From positions 868,001-932,000 of the forward strand of contig JAMJFZ010003656.1 in the NCBI GenBank assembly GCA_026225945.1: 64,000 bases of DNA, given 5' to 3'. The DNA comes from Cricetomys ansorgei. Lineage: Eukaryota > Chordata > Mammalia > Rodentia > Nesomyidae. The translations under genes were made by a program, and so were the position numbers. The notes under the pieces are model-generated. The model was not told the DNA's origin. It ran no database searches and saw nothing but the letters and a program-made list of their open reading frames with translations. Of the stretch, positions 35,756 through 46,500 are shown piece by piece; position 1 is the stretch's first letter; each line of letters starts with the position of its first letter.

Positions 35756-36189
35756 ATATGTATATTTTTGGAACACATAAAATTTATTTGGGCATAAATA
35801 AGATGGAGACATGACCTTATTTTTGCCAAATCACATCTGAATTGAACAATTCATCTTTTCACAAATAAATTTATCATTGCTAATATGCTAAATTCTTCAT
35901 GAACCTAGTTTTAAAAATCATTCTGCTACATTCCAGTGTGCTAGTTTTCAGTTTTGAACCAGCACCACTATGTTTTAATTCCTACAGCCTCACAATTTAT
36001 TTCATTATGGGCTAAGACTGGTTACTCATTCCTCATTAGTCATCTCAGAACTTTCCTGCTCATTTCTGGGTGTTTATTTTTCTAAAGTGATATAATTTAG
36101 ATATGTAAGATCAACTTAAACTTACTTTAATTTCATGAAATGTATGAATTAATTTGAAGAGTATTAACAACTTTATAAACATTGAACAT
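35756..36189. other. Unassigned, AT-rich
   Basis: Nothing recognised. Confidence 0.4.
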
Positions 36190-36352
36190 TTCCCACGTTT
36201 TTATTTTATTACATGTGTGTGCAGGTGTGCATGTGCCACAGTGGTGGTCAGAGGACAACTTTTAGGAGTTGGTTTTCTTCCTTCTTATTGTGTCCTGGGG
36301 ACTGGACTCAGATTGCTAGGTTTGGTGGCAAATGAGCCATCTCACTAGGCTT
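36190..36352 (-). mobile_element. B2-superfamily SINE, antisense
   Basis: GTGGTCAGAGGACAACTTTT and AAATGAGCCATCTCACTAGG. Confidence 0.8.
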
Positions 36353-36611
36353 ATGCACATATTTCATAACCTATAAGAGAGCCCCTTAACTGTACAGAGC
36401 ACTTTGATGTTTATTACAATATATCTTGGTTCCTAAAAGCCATCATCTGGTCAAACAGCCAGGCTTCTTGGAAAGCTCGCTGATTCAGGGCTAGGGAACT
36501 GAAAATGTAAGAGGCCTGGAACATCTTTCAAGTGAGAGAAAATAAAGAACTGCCCAAAGAAAGATGGAGTCACTATGACTAAAAGCATGCAGGAGCCAGC
36601 TTGATTGGAGT

Positions 36612-37133
36612 GGTGGTTAAATTTGTGTATCAACGTGATTGGACTGAAGGATGCTAGAGAACTGGTAAAGCACCACTTCCAGGTGTGTATTTCCAGAAAA
36701 CACTGATGTATAGGTCAGCAAACCGAATGAGGAAGACCCACTCCAAATAGGATCGAGTATCATCCAATTAGATAAGGACCCAATGGAATGGAGAAGAAGA
36801 GGGGAACATTCCTTGTCTCTCCAGTTCTTCCTTCTGAAATGGGCATGTTTTCTGCAGGTGCTGGTCTTTGACTCTGGGTGATTTGGATTCCAGGAGCTTG
36901 AACTCTGGGTTCCAGCATATGTTCATATACTGGTTCATTCTTGGTCCTTTGGTCTGGGCCAAGGTTGAGGTGCTGTATCATGAGCCTTTCTTGTTTTGAG
37001 GCTTTCCAGTCTGCCACTTGAAGATGACCACTATGGAACTTTTCAGTCTCTATAGTGTTGTCAACCAATCGAATTAAAATCCTCTATATATGTTTTATTG
37101 ATTTTTTTCCAATGGAGGACCCTGACTAATACC
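36612..37133 (+). mobile_element. Old LTR-like mammalian repeat
   Basis: GTGATTGGACTGAAGGATGC at the start and GAGGACCCTGACTAATACCT at the end are typical of a widespread eutherian LTR-type repeat; CATCCAATTAGATAAGGACC lies between. The 102-codon minus-strand ORF inside is not a known protein. Confidence 0.55.
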
Positions 37134-37299
37134 TCCTGGTCAAATATGGGACATTTGAATGTTAATATAAAGAATGGTATTAATATACTATAACTCGCTG
37201 AGTCCATAAGATATATGGCCTTATATATTCACATATATCTCCATATATATTCATATATGTATAACAATGGATTTATATATATCCTTACCCCTGCATGGG

Positions 37300-37825
37300 T
37301 AAGGAAAATTCTCCTTTACATTAGAAAAAAATGCTAAAAATGATAGCATTTGAAAATCACCATTAGACAATCCCAGTCATGATAATTGTTTCAGGTAAAA
37401 AGCGAGTAGGTTCAAGTTTAAGTAATGATATAGTTACAACAAGCGAGACGCATCTTTCCACAAGATACTAGTAAGTATAATACCTCTACTGTGGAGAAAT
37501 CTGGAAGACATTCTTTAGCCACATGATCACTGTTAGTGGGATAAATACATATTGTATACCTCCTGATAATGTGTACTAAAAAGGACACACCACCACTCCT
37601 GTGATCTTCCTACCAAGATGTATAACCCAAATACAATCATGAAAATTACCAGAAAAACTCAAATTGAGGGATAGTCTAAAAATAACTAGTCTGTACTCTT
37701 GAAAAATGTCAGTGCAACGAAGCACAAAGGAAATCTGAAGATTTCTACCATAGTGAGGCTAAAGAGACACATCAACCAAATGCACATAATTCAGAACGGC
37801 TCTTTTGCACTAAGGAGCATTGTTA
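37300..37825 (+). mobile_element. Possible old L1-like 3' region
   Basis: Words such as CTAACAACTAAATGC-like ACATCAACCAAATGCACATA and CTCAAATTGAGGGATAGTCT recall the 3' part of an old mammalian LINE. Preceded by an AT-rich (ATAT) stretch at 37200-37290. Family uncertain. Confidence 0.4.
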
Positions 37826-38139
37826 GGGGCTAGAGAAAGGGTTTAGTTGGTGAATTGTTTGCTGTACAAGCATGAAACCCTGAGTTCGATTTCCAGCACC
37901 TATGTAGAAAACATGCACTCACAATCCCAGTACAGGAAGATAGAGACACAGGATCCCTTGGGTTCGCTGGCTAGTCAACCTACCCTAATTGTCAACCTCC
38001 AGGCCCCAATGAACGATCCTTCCACGTCAAGAAAGAAGGTGGATGGCTCCTGAGGACTAATGCCAGGTTTAACCTTTAGCATCCACATATATGTGCTCTT
38101 GCACCCACACATATACATGCACATGAACACGCACACAAG
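37826..38139 (+). mobile_element. Composite tRNA-derived SINE (B4/B2-like)
   Basis: GGGGCTAGAGAAAGGGTTTA, CCTGAGTTCGATTTCCAGCA, GGAGGACTAATGCC-like end with CACATATACATGCACATGA. Confidence 0.7.
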
Positions 38140-39138
38140 GCAAGGATGTCTAATTTCAACACTCATATTTAACAGCATACTAAAAGCCAGTAAGGCAAAA
38201 AAACGAAATAAAGAAAAAGGAATAAAAGGTATGAAGATTGGGACAGAAGAAATAAGGGACGAAGCTGTTTCTGTTGGAAGATACGATTATCTATGTTGGA
38301 AATTTCCAAGAATAAAATAAGTCTCTTGTAGATAATAAGAAATCATGACAAAGTTCCAGATAACAAGGTTAGGATACAAAGGCCAATTGCTTTTTTTTTT
38401 TTTAATGGCAGCAAGGAATAGCCAAGATTTGAAAGGTTAAAAGAAACAGTATCATCTATGTTAGCACCCAAAACTTACTTAGTAATAAATCATAACAAAG
38501 TATGTACAAGTCCTGTATAAAAAAAAGATATAAAGCTCTAATGGTAGAAATCAAAGACAAACAAATAAAGATCTCTTCCATGTACACATATAGGAAGAAA
38601 CAATACTAAGGTGACAGCTCTGCCCACCTCAATCTAGAGATTCAATGCAATCCCCAAATCCCACTGGGTTATTTGTTGGACCTCAGCAAAGTGTTTCTAA
38701 AGCTTCCGTTAAGAGGTAAAGGACCTAGGATAACCAAAATGAAATTGAAAGAGAAAAAATAATGAGGACAGATTCTACCTGACTTCAAGACTTAACTGTG
38801 ATGCTGTAATAAACTAGACAGTGTGATACTGGTGAAAGAATAGATAAATACATCAGTAAAATCAAGTAGAGAGCACAGAAGTGAGCACAAATCTAATCAA
38901 GGATTTTGAACAAAGGAGCAAAGGGAATTCAATGGAAAAAAGATGATCCTTTAAATGAATGTTTCTGGGACAACTGGACAGCTACATGTCAAAGCATTTA
39001 TCCAGACAGACAGACCTCACATTCTCTACAAAGTAGCTCAAAGTTGGTTACAAGCCTTAATATAAAATACAAAATTATAAAATTCCTAAAAGATAACAGG
39101 TAAAATACAGGTGACCTTGTCTTTAGCAGTGACTTTTT

Positions 39139-39295
39139 TTTTTTCTTTTGGTTTTGCGAGTCAGACTTTCTCTGTTGTAGCCCTGGCTGTCCTGGAACTC
39201 GCTCTGTAGACCAGGCTGGCCTCGAACTCACAGAGATCTGCCTGCTGCTGCCTCCCAAGTGCTGAGTTTAAAGGTGTGTGCCACCACTGCCTGGC
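39139..39295 (-). mobile_element. B1 SINE inside an old L1, with 15-bp target duplication
   Basis: Antisense B1 flanked by TAGCAGTGACTTTTT (39124-39138) and TAGCAATGACTTTTT (39296-39310), one mismatch. Confidence 0.92.
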
Positions 39296-39504
39296 TAGCA
39301 ATGACTTTTTAGATCTAACGTTACACATACACTATATGAAAGGAAAAAAAAATCAGTAAGTTGTGTTTTGTTAAAATAAAATAAAAAAGTCTCTGCTGAA
39401 GACAATGTGAGGAAAAAGAAAATACAAAACAAAGAAAAGGAGAAAATATCTGCGAAGCACGTGTCTAATACAGGAAAGACTGGAGTTTAAAACATGCTAA
39501 GAAC

Positions 39505-39590
39505 TTCTTTGGTGATGGGGATCAAACTAGGGTGCCACACTGGCTAAGCATGCAATCTACCACAATCTACCACCCCCATACAATAAAGAA
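39505..39590 (-). mobile_element. ID-like SINE, antisense
   Basis: GATGGGGATCAAACTAGGGT, GGCTAAGCATGCAATCTACC. Confidence 0.6.
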
Positions 39591-40247
39591 CCTTTCAAAG
39601 GCAACAAGGAAACCAATCAGCTTTTAAATGGGCAGAATTTCTGAACAGATCTTCAGCGAATAAAATATACAGACAGCGAAGGAGGACATTAAAAGATGCT
39701 CAACATCATGTGTCATTAGGAAATTGAAAATTAAAATGATTATCAACACACACTTATTAGAAATGTCGCATTCCAAACACTGACAACACCAAATGCTGAT
39801 GAGGATGTGAAAACAGGAATTCATTAAGTGCTAATGGGAATGCAAAACAGAACAATCATTTCGGAATATAGTTTAAGAGTCTCTTACAAAGATAAACATC
39901 ATCTTCCCACATAATCCAATAGTTGTATTTCTGGGTATTCACCCAAATGACTTAAAAACAAGTCCACACAGAAATCTGCACATAAATTTATAACATCCTT
40001 TTCATGACTGCCAAAAATTGGAAACAACCAAAGTGTACTTCAGCAGGTAACTCATACAACAGAGTACTAACGCAACAATAAAAAAGAAATGGCTGGCCAA
40101 GTCATGAAAAGGCATGGATAAACCTTAAAGGTGTATTATGACGTGAAGGAGGTCAATCTCAGATGACTACATACTGTACGGTTCCAATTATGTGACATTC
40201 TGGAAAAGGCAAACTACGGTGACACCGAAAAAACATCAGCAGTTGTT

Positions 40248-40535
40248 GAGTGGAGTAGTACATGCCCTTAATGCCCTTACTCCCGACAGTTAAGAAGTCG
40301 AAGCAGGAGGATGCAGAGTTCCAGGCCAGCCTGGGCTACATAGCAACACCTTGTCTTAAACATTTAGTGATTAGGACCAGTGAGATCCCTCAACAGGTGA
40401 AAGTTGAGGGTGAAATCCTGGTCACCTGAGTTTTGATCCCTGGAATCCACGCAAAGGTAGAAGGAGAAAACCAACTGAAGAAGTTGTCTTCTGAACTCTA
40501 AACGCATACATGCACAACAATTAATAATAATAATA
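40248..40535 (+). mobile_element. B1 and B3-type SINE inside an old L1
   Basis: 40248-40362 has GAGTTCCAGGCCAGCCTGGG. 40372-40535 has CACCTGAGTTTTGATCCCTG and CGCATACATGCACAACA. Confidence 0.7.
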
Positions 40536-40594
40536 AATTTTAAATTAGTAGTTATTGGGAGTTGGGAAAGAAAGGGATAAACAGCATAGAGATT

Positions 40595-40791
40595 TTTTTA
40601 GTATATTTTTATTATTTAAAACAATTTTTAACTTAATATTTTGATAATATTCTTCCCCTCTCCCAAGTCCTTCCAGATTCTCTCCCCGTCCCTACCCACC
40701 CAATTTTAAGTTCTTTCTCAAAAAGAAAAAAAATACAAGAAAACAAGACAAAACTCTAAACAAAACAAAAACCAAACTATAATCAAATAAA

Positions 40792-40826
<35 letters not shown>

Positions 40827-41510
40827 AAAGAGAGAAAAACGGCAGACTCCATTATATGTCTGTCAACTACTCCTGAACATTAGGCCTGTGGTTGATATAT
40901 CTATTGTCATTCTACTAGAGAAAATTGATGTTTTCCCTCTCCTAGCAAGTATAAATGACAGTTTGGTTGTTAACCTTTACCTTAGGGGCTACATTTTAAT
41001 TCCTTTATTCATTCACTTTTTTTTTTAAAAAATAACAAAATAAAATATAATAACATAAAACAAAAACCATCACACTGAAGTTATAGAAGAAGAACCAACA
41101 GAAGGAAAAGAGCCCACAAGAGTCAAAGACCCACTTATTTGTACACTCTGGAATCCCATAAAAACACTAAACTGGAAGCCTTAATATATACACAGAGGAC
41201 CTGGTGCAGACCTCTGCAGGTCCTGCGCATGCTGCCTCAGTCTCTGTGAGTTCATATAATCTTTGCTCATGCTGATTTAGAGGGCCTTGTTCTCTTGGTG
41301 TCCGTCATCCCCTCTGGCTCTTACACTTTTTCCACATCCTCTTCCTCAGGGTTTCCTTAGCCCTGAGGAGCGGGATTTAATGGAGACATCCCATCTAGGG
41401 CTGTGTGTTCCAAGGTCTCTCTCTCTTTCTATATAATGTCTGGCTGTGTGTCTCTATATTTGTTCCTATCTGCTGTAGGAGGGAGCTTTGAGCAAAGAGA
41501 ATTTTTAAGG
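40595..41510 (-). mobile_element. Rodent Lx-type L1 3' UTR, antisense
   Basis: Rodent Lx 3' UTR landmarks on the opposite strand: CACTCTGGAATCCCATAAAA, AGAGGACCTGGTGCAGACC, GGCCTTGTTCTCTTGGTGTC and GACATCCCATCTAGGGCTG. It contains an (AC)n run at 40793-40822. Its 3' end abuts the 3' end of the plus-strand L1 before it. Confidence 0.8.
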
Positions 41511-41574
41511 CAGTGATGCTGTTGTGTATGAAACCAAATGACATTTATGCCATACATTGTCAAAATTCACAGAG

Positions 41575-41650
41575 TGAGCTAGGCATGGCGGTTGACAGCT
41601 GAGGCAGTTTAAGGAGTTCCTGAACAACATACTGAGACCATAACTTAAAA
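41575..41650 (+). mobile_element. B1 SINE fragment
   Basis: GAGCTAGGCATGGCGGTTGA then CATACTGAGACCATAAC with an A-tail. Confidence 0.65.
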
Positions 41651-41922
41651 AAAAAGAATTGTATCATATACAATATTGAGAGTGAACCCATATAAACTAT
41701 GGACTTAATTAATAATGTACTTAATAACATAATTAATAATGATGTACTAATACTGGGTCACCATTTATACTATACCAATGCAACATTCCTCTAATGTAGA
41801 TCTTATAGAGGACACTGGGATATGATGAGACTATATGTGAACTTTGAACTCTGTACTTCCAATTCACTTTTTGTAAATGTAAAACTGCTTGGAAAAATAA
41901 GCACACACATACATATATGCAT

Positions 41923-41924
<2 letters not shown>

Positions 41925-41967
<43 letters not shown>

Positions 41968-42045
41968 GCTAGAGCTTGAACACAACCCTTTACACTTACC
42001 AGGCAAGCAGTCTGCCAGTGATCTAAGAGCTATGTCCTCAGAAAT
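41925..42045 (-). mobile_element. (AC)20 microsatellite with an antisense ID-like element
   Basis: 41925-41964 is perfect AC; 41966-42045 (CCAGGCAAGCAGTCTGCCAG) is antisense ID-like. Confidence 0.65.
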
Positions 42046-42054
42046 TACATGTAT

Positions 42055-42415
42055 TTTTAAAAATGAATAAAGTTATATGTTACAACAAGGATGAACACTG
42101 GAGACATGTTAAGTGAAAGAAGTAGGTCACAGGAGATCATAATCTTGTATTATCCCATTTTATAGGAAATCTTAATAAAAGGTAGACCTATAGAGACAGA
42201 AAATAAACTAATGGTTACATCAGGGTAGGGGAACGAGGATAATGATGGATGATAGCTTGGATATAGGATAGCTTAGTGAAGCTATGAAAATATCCTAAAA
42301 CATATTGGAGTGATGGTTGTACAATTGTATGAATATACTAAAAAACATTCTATTCTATACCATAAAGAATAATTTTATGGTATATGAATTATATCTCAAT
42401 ACAGTTATTTTAGAC
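42055..42415 (+). mobile_element. Old L1 3' end
   Basis: GAACACTGGAGACATGTTAA, GTATTATCCCATTTTATAGG and GAATTATATCTCAATACAGT are the usual 3' end words of an old mammalian L1. Confidence 0.65.
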
Positions 42416-42845
42416 CCATAGACTATCTAACAGAATCTCCAGTACCAGGCATAAGAAACATCTTTTTGAGTTGTTGGTCAGAGGAGTCTAAGAGACTCCA
42501 AAAACAATATAGGCTACTGATTTTGCCCAGAAGTTGAAGATAGTTCCCTATTGCTGAAGAAATCACATACTTTGAATACAGGATGTAGAGCAATCTAGCT
42601 GGGCCTGACCAGTAGCAGCTTCCCTGAAGACTAGATTTTATAGCACCAGAAGTTACTATGCAAGCTGCAAGGGAGGAAAGTATCCAATAGTCCTATTCAG
42701 CTGTAATAGCTATGAAACCCAACAATGGTCAACATGGCAAGATACCCCTAAAGGTGCAATAGTGGTACTCGTATCTTGGTGGTTACCAACAGCTGTCTGA
42801 TTGGACTTGAAGTTTGCTCAACTGGAAGGAAATCATACTAAAAAC

Positions 42846-43855
42846 TGTTGTGTGACAAAAGTTTTCCTAGGAAGAGAAAACACTAACCCCAGATAGGGAA
42901 TCCATGAGAGACCAAAGCATGGATACCACCAAAGTCTAACTTGTTGAACCAATGAGTTTTATTGGGATTACTTACAGGAATATAGTTGTCTTAGTTAGGC
43001 TGTCTATTGCTGTGATGAAACACCATGACCAAAAAGCAAGTTGGGGAGGAAAATGTTTCTTTGGCTTATACTTCCACATTGTAGTCCATCATTGAAGGAA
43101 GCCAGGACAGGAACTCGAACAGGGCAGGAACCCAGAGCTGATGCAGAGGCCATGGAGGGGTGCTGCTTACTGGCTTGCTCATCACAGCTTGCTCAGCCTG
43201 CTTTTTTATAGAATCCAGAACCACCAGCCCAAGAATCACATCACCCACAACAGGTTGGACCCTCCCCAATCAATCACTAGTTTAAAAAGTGCCCTACAGC
43301 CAGATGTTATGGAGGCATTTTCTCAATTAAGGTTCCCTCTTTTCAGATAACTCTACCTTGTGTCAAGTTAACATACAACTAGCCAGCATAATGGGTGAGG
43401 GGTTACGTACAGGAGTAGAAATGACTCAAAGACAGCTGCATCACCACGGCTGACCCCAGCATGGTTGACAGCTCACAAAAGCGGAAACCTGGAGCACACT
43501 GTACAGCCTGCAGGCAGCTCGACAGCTGTTGAGGAGTGTCCCTTCCAAGTGACTCGGTTGCTCTAAATCTCTTCCAGGCAGCTTAATCCAGTCCTGTCTC
43601 AGAGTCTTTGCAGTTTTTCTCCTCTGAGTCTTCTTTGAAGCTCAGCTTGTCTGAGAGTCTTCTGTGCATCTCAGCTTGTTTTTCCTCTGAGAGGGACTCT
43701 AAGATTTTATTGTTTACTCTGGTAGGAAGGGGCTTAGTGAATGTGGTCAGTATGATGGACTTCCTGAAGCTATTTTTTAGTTGTTTGCCTCCCTGCTTAA
43801 GGAGCTCTCATGGAGAATGGAATTCTTTGATCTCGGAGGAAACTGTTACACAACA
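42846..43855 (-). mobile_element. Solo LTR with inverted ends and 5-bp target duplication
   Basis: The ends are TGTTGTGTGACA and TGTTACACAACA, near-perfect inverted repeats with TG...CA. They are flanked by AAAAC (42841-42845) and GAAAC (43856-43860), a 4/5 target duplication. The paralogous site at 34.05 kb, which lacks the insertion, reads GGAAACCTAG there, confirming the boundaries. CAATAAAA on the minus strand suggests minus orientation. About 600 bp without the nested 42987-43388 element. Family not named. Confidence 0.72.
42987..43388 (-). mobile_element. Solo LTR-like rodent repeat, nested inside another LTR
   Basis: Reverse complement of the 28991-29411 family: on the plus strand it opens TGTCTTAGTTAGGCTGTCTA and closes AACTAGCCAGCA. 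It interrupts the LTR at 42846-43855, so it is the youngest layer of the nest. Confidence 0.75.
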
Positions 43856-44637
43856 GAAACCTAGCCACCTACCCATGGCTGGTGAGGTCATGAATTTTAG
43901 AGGAGAACCTACTATCACCAGTTTACTAAACCAGTATAATTCCTAACTGCATTCTGAACGCTTAACCTTATACCCACAGAGGAGTGTAACTCTCTCTCTC
44001 TCTCATTCCTCATCAAAGAAACTTCCCTTTGCAAGAGACAGAGACTGTTAGAGGAAAACCACAACTGGCCAGAATGCAGAGAACAACAGATGGTGGGGTT
44101 CCAGAAACAACTACAATGCTGCTCCTGCACCTAAGGCTCAGGGAACATCACCAAAAAGGAGTAGAAAGACTGCAAGAGGCAGAAGACCAGGCTGTCTACT
44201 ATGAATTATATCTTTGAGCTATAACAGGGAAGCTACACCCATGAAATCTCAGCAATATGGCTGATGAAACAAGACTTGAGCAATCCCAACAGTAGTTGAC
44301 ATCCTAATGTAGATTGGGAAATCTCACGGGATTTTTGCCTCTAGATAAAGAGATACAAGCAATTAACAACTGATGAAACAGGGAAGACCTAGAATTCTCC
44401 AGGTTGAGCTCCCCAATTGGTTATCCAATGCCAATTGCCCAACCCTAGAATCACATACATACATACAAGTAACAACAAATGACTCAGCAGGTTGTGTTTA
44501 CATACATGTGCACCAACAATAATCAAAGGAAACGTGGCCATGAATTTGAGAGGGAGTGGGGGAGGAACTGGAAGGGGTTGCAAGGAGAAGATTGGGGGAA
44601 TGATGTAATATTTTAATTTAAAAAAATTTAAGAACAT

Positions 44638-44765
44638 ACAAGCTAAGTGTGGTGACTCACACTTGCAATCCTAGCACTCTGGAGGCTGAAGCGAAATGAT
44701 TGGAGTGAATTTGAGACTGGTCTGGGGCCAGCCAGGGTTGCATAGTGAAATCCTGCTCAGAAAAC
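44638..44765 (+). mobile_element. B1 SINE
   Basis: AAGCTAAGTGTGGTGACTCA, CCTAGCACTCTGGAGGCTGA. Confidence 0.8.
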
Positions 44766-44821
44766 AGGTATGCTAACCAAACCAAACCAAACCAAACACC
44801 CAGAAGTTCCCAGAACCTGTA

Positions 44822-45151
44822 AATACAATTGAATTTCATACCCATAGTTCCCACATCTGCAGTTTCAACTAAGAATTGAAAATATTTTTTTCAAACTGTG
44901 TCTGTACTGCACAAATAAAGATTTTTTTCCTTGTCATTGTTCCCTAAATAACAGAGCATAATAACTATTTACATAGCATTTACACTATATTAGGTATTTT
45001 AATCTAGAGATGACTTAAAGTATATGGGAGGATGTGTGCAGGCTATTATGCAAATACTACATCATTTTACATAAGGGACTTGAGCGTCTGTGGGTTTGGG
45101 TATCCAAGGAGAGTCCTGGAACCAGTTCCCATTGGCTACCAAGGGATGACT
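44822..45151 (-). mobile_element. Tigger (TcMar, MER2-like) DNA transposon remnant
   Basis: TTCCCACATCTGCAGTTTCA, GTCATTGTTCCCTAAATAAC, CATAGCATTTACACTATATT and the end GGCTACCAAGGGATGACTG follow MER2-type Tigger sequence in reverse orientation. Confidence 0.75.
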
Positions 45152-45476
45152 GTGTAGGCTTAGACTATCCACAGAACAGCCACACAAGGAAGCGCTAGCA
45201 GTGGAGATCCTCAGTGTAGAACTGGGGAACTAAGGGTGAAGGCTAAGGCACTTGTTTTTCACTGAATACCTTCTTGTGCCAATCGGAAGATTTTATCTTG
45301 GGCATTTATTACATACTCCAAAGTTCCCCTCAAATACTACTGTTTCCAAAAAGCTTACATGGCTTTTCCTAACTTCTCTTAAATAGTAATCTCTATACTA
45401 CCTCCCAAAATAAGACACACATGCACACAAATAAAGCCCTAAACCTGACCAAACAAATCAAAAGAAAAAAAAAAAG
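45152..45476. other. Unassigned
   Basis: Nothing recognised. Confidence 0.4.
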
Positions 45477-45602
45477 CCAGGTGTGGTATTGTATACCCTA
45501 GTCCCAGCACTTGGAAAGTGACGGCTGGTAGTTGAGTTCAAGGCCAGCCTTGACTATGTACTAAGTTCCAACTCTGGGCTACCTGAAACCTTATGTCAAT
45601 TT
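45477..45602 (+). mobile_element. B1 SINE
   Basis: GCCAGGTGTGGTATTGTATA, GAGTTCAAGGCCAGCCTTGA. Confidence 0.8.
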
Positions 45603-45731
45603 CTTATTCCTCTGGGAAAAATGAAAAAAAAAAGCAAAAAATATGAATAGTCCAAAATCATTACAGAAATAAAGTACATACCTATATCCATTCACTGGAC
45701 TATTTTGTGGTAATTTAAATGTTTATAAAGA

Positions 45732-45868
45732 ATTCTAGCCAGGCAGTGGTGGCACACACCTTTAATCCCAGCACTCCAGAGGCAGAGGCAGGTGGATCTC
45801 TGTGAGTTCCGAGACAGCCAGAGTTACAACAGACAAACCCTTTTCAAAAAACAAAACAAAACAAAAAA
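45732..45868 (+). mobile_element. B1 SINE, well preserved
   Basis: AGCCAGGCAGTGGTGGCACA, GAGGCAGAGGCAGGTGGATC. Confidence 0.92.
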
Positions 45869-46212
45869 GTCTTAGTTTAGATTTATTTTTATTCATTAAT
45901 GTGCATGTGCTACTGGAGGTTGGAGGGGTGTTGGATCCGCTGGGGCTGGCATCACAGGTGGTTGTGAGCTGCCTGATATGGGTGCTGGAAATCAAACTCC
46001 AGTACTGTACAAGAGCCATTGCACACTCTTAATCTATGAGACATCTCTTGATCCCTTTAAAGTGTTTTTATTAACTTGAGATAGTGTCTCATGTAATCCA
46101 GGCTGGCTTCAAATTTACTATGTAAGACAAGGCTGAAGTTGAACTCCTGATCTCCATGTCTTCATTTTTCAAGTGCTGGGATTACAAGCATGCACCCCCA
46201 TGCCCAGCTGAA
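45869..46212 (-). mobile_element. B2-superfamily SINE and a B1, both antisense
   Basis: 45869-46060: GGTTGTGAGCTGCCTGATAT. 46072-46212: CAAGTGCTGGGATTACAAGC. Confidence 0.8.
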
Positions 46213-46485
46213 TTTCCCTTTTAGTAGCCTAAAAAATTGGATATAAGTATATGTTTATGCACACATACATGCCCTGGTTATCCAAAAGGAATGTCGTGAG
46301 AGGCCAGAACAATGTGGGAAGTGATTTCAAGTTGGCCAGAGTCAGATTTGCTATGTTTTTACTTAGCTATATGCTTCTAATAAGTTGTCAAAGTTTTTCA
46401 GTACCTTTTTCCTTACCTATATAAGGATGTAGTGGATTGAATGAGAATGTGGCCCATAGGCTCATGCGGTTTAAACACTCGGTCT

Positions 46486-46500
46486 CCAGTTGGTGGCGCT
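46486..46500 (+). promoter_or_regulatory. CTCF-like 15-mer in the 5' LTR of the MaLR element
   Basis: CCAGTTGGTGGCGCT matches the 15-base CTCF core consensus at 14 positions. The identical 15-mer occurs in the 3' LTR at 48245-48259. Motif evidence only. Confidence 0.45.

Larger units (their letters stand above)
38140..40590 (+). mobile_element. Old L1 ORF2 3' half and 3' UTR, decayed, with four insertions
   Basis: The text follows the ORF2 reverse-transcriptase C-terminal side onward: GATTATCTATGTTGGAAATT, CAATGCAATCCCCAAATC, TTTTGAACAAAGGAGC, CAAAGTGTACTTCAGCAGGT and the 3' end TGGAAAAGGCAAACTACGG. Insertions: B1 (39139-39295, minus), ID (39505-39590, minus), B1 (40248-40362, plus), B3-type (40372-40535, plus). 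All frames are broken. Confidence 0.8.
42430..44625 (+). mobile_element. Rodent L1 (Lx-type) 3' region, split by a nested LTR
   Basis: Flanks 42430-42845 and 43856-44625 together align with the uninterrupted copy at 33896-34765: CAACAGCTGTCT.ATTGGACTT, then AGGTCATGAA, GAAGCTACACCCATGAA and GGCCATGAATTTGA. It ends in an A-rich tail, as expected for an L1 3' UTR. Confidence 0.65.
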
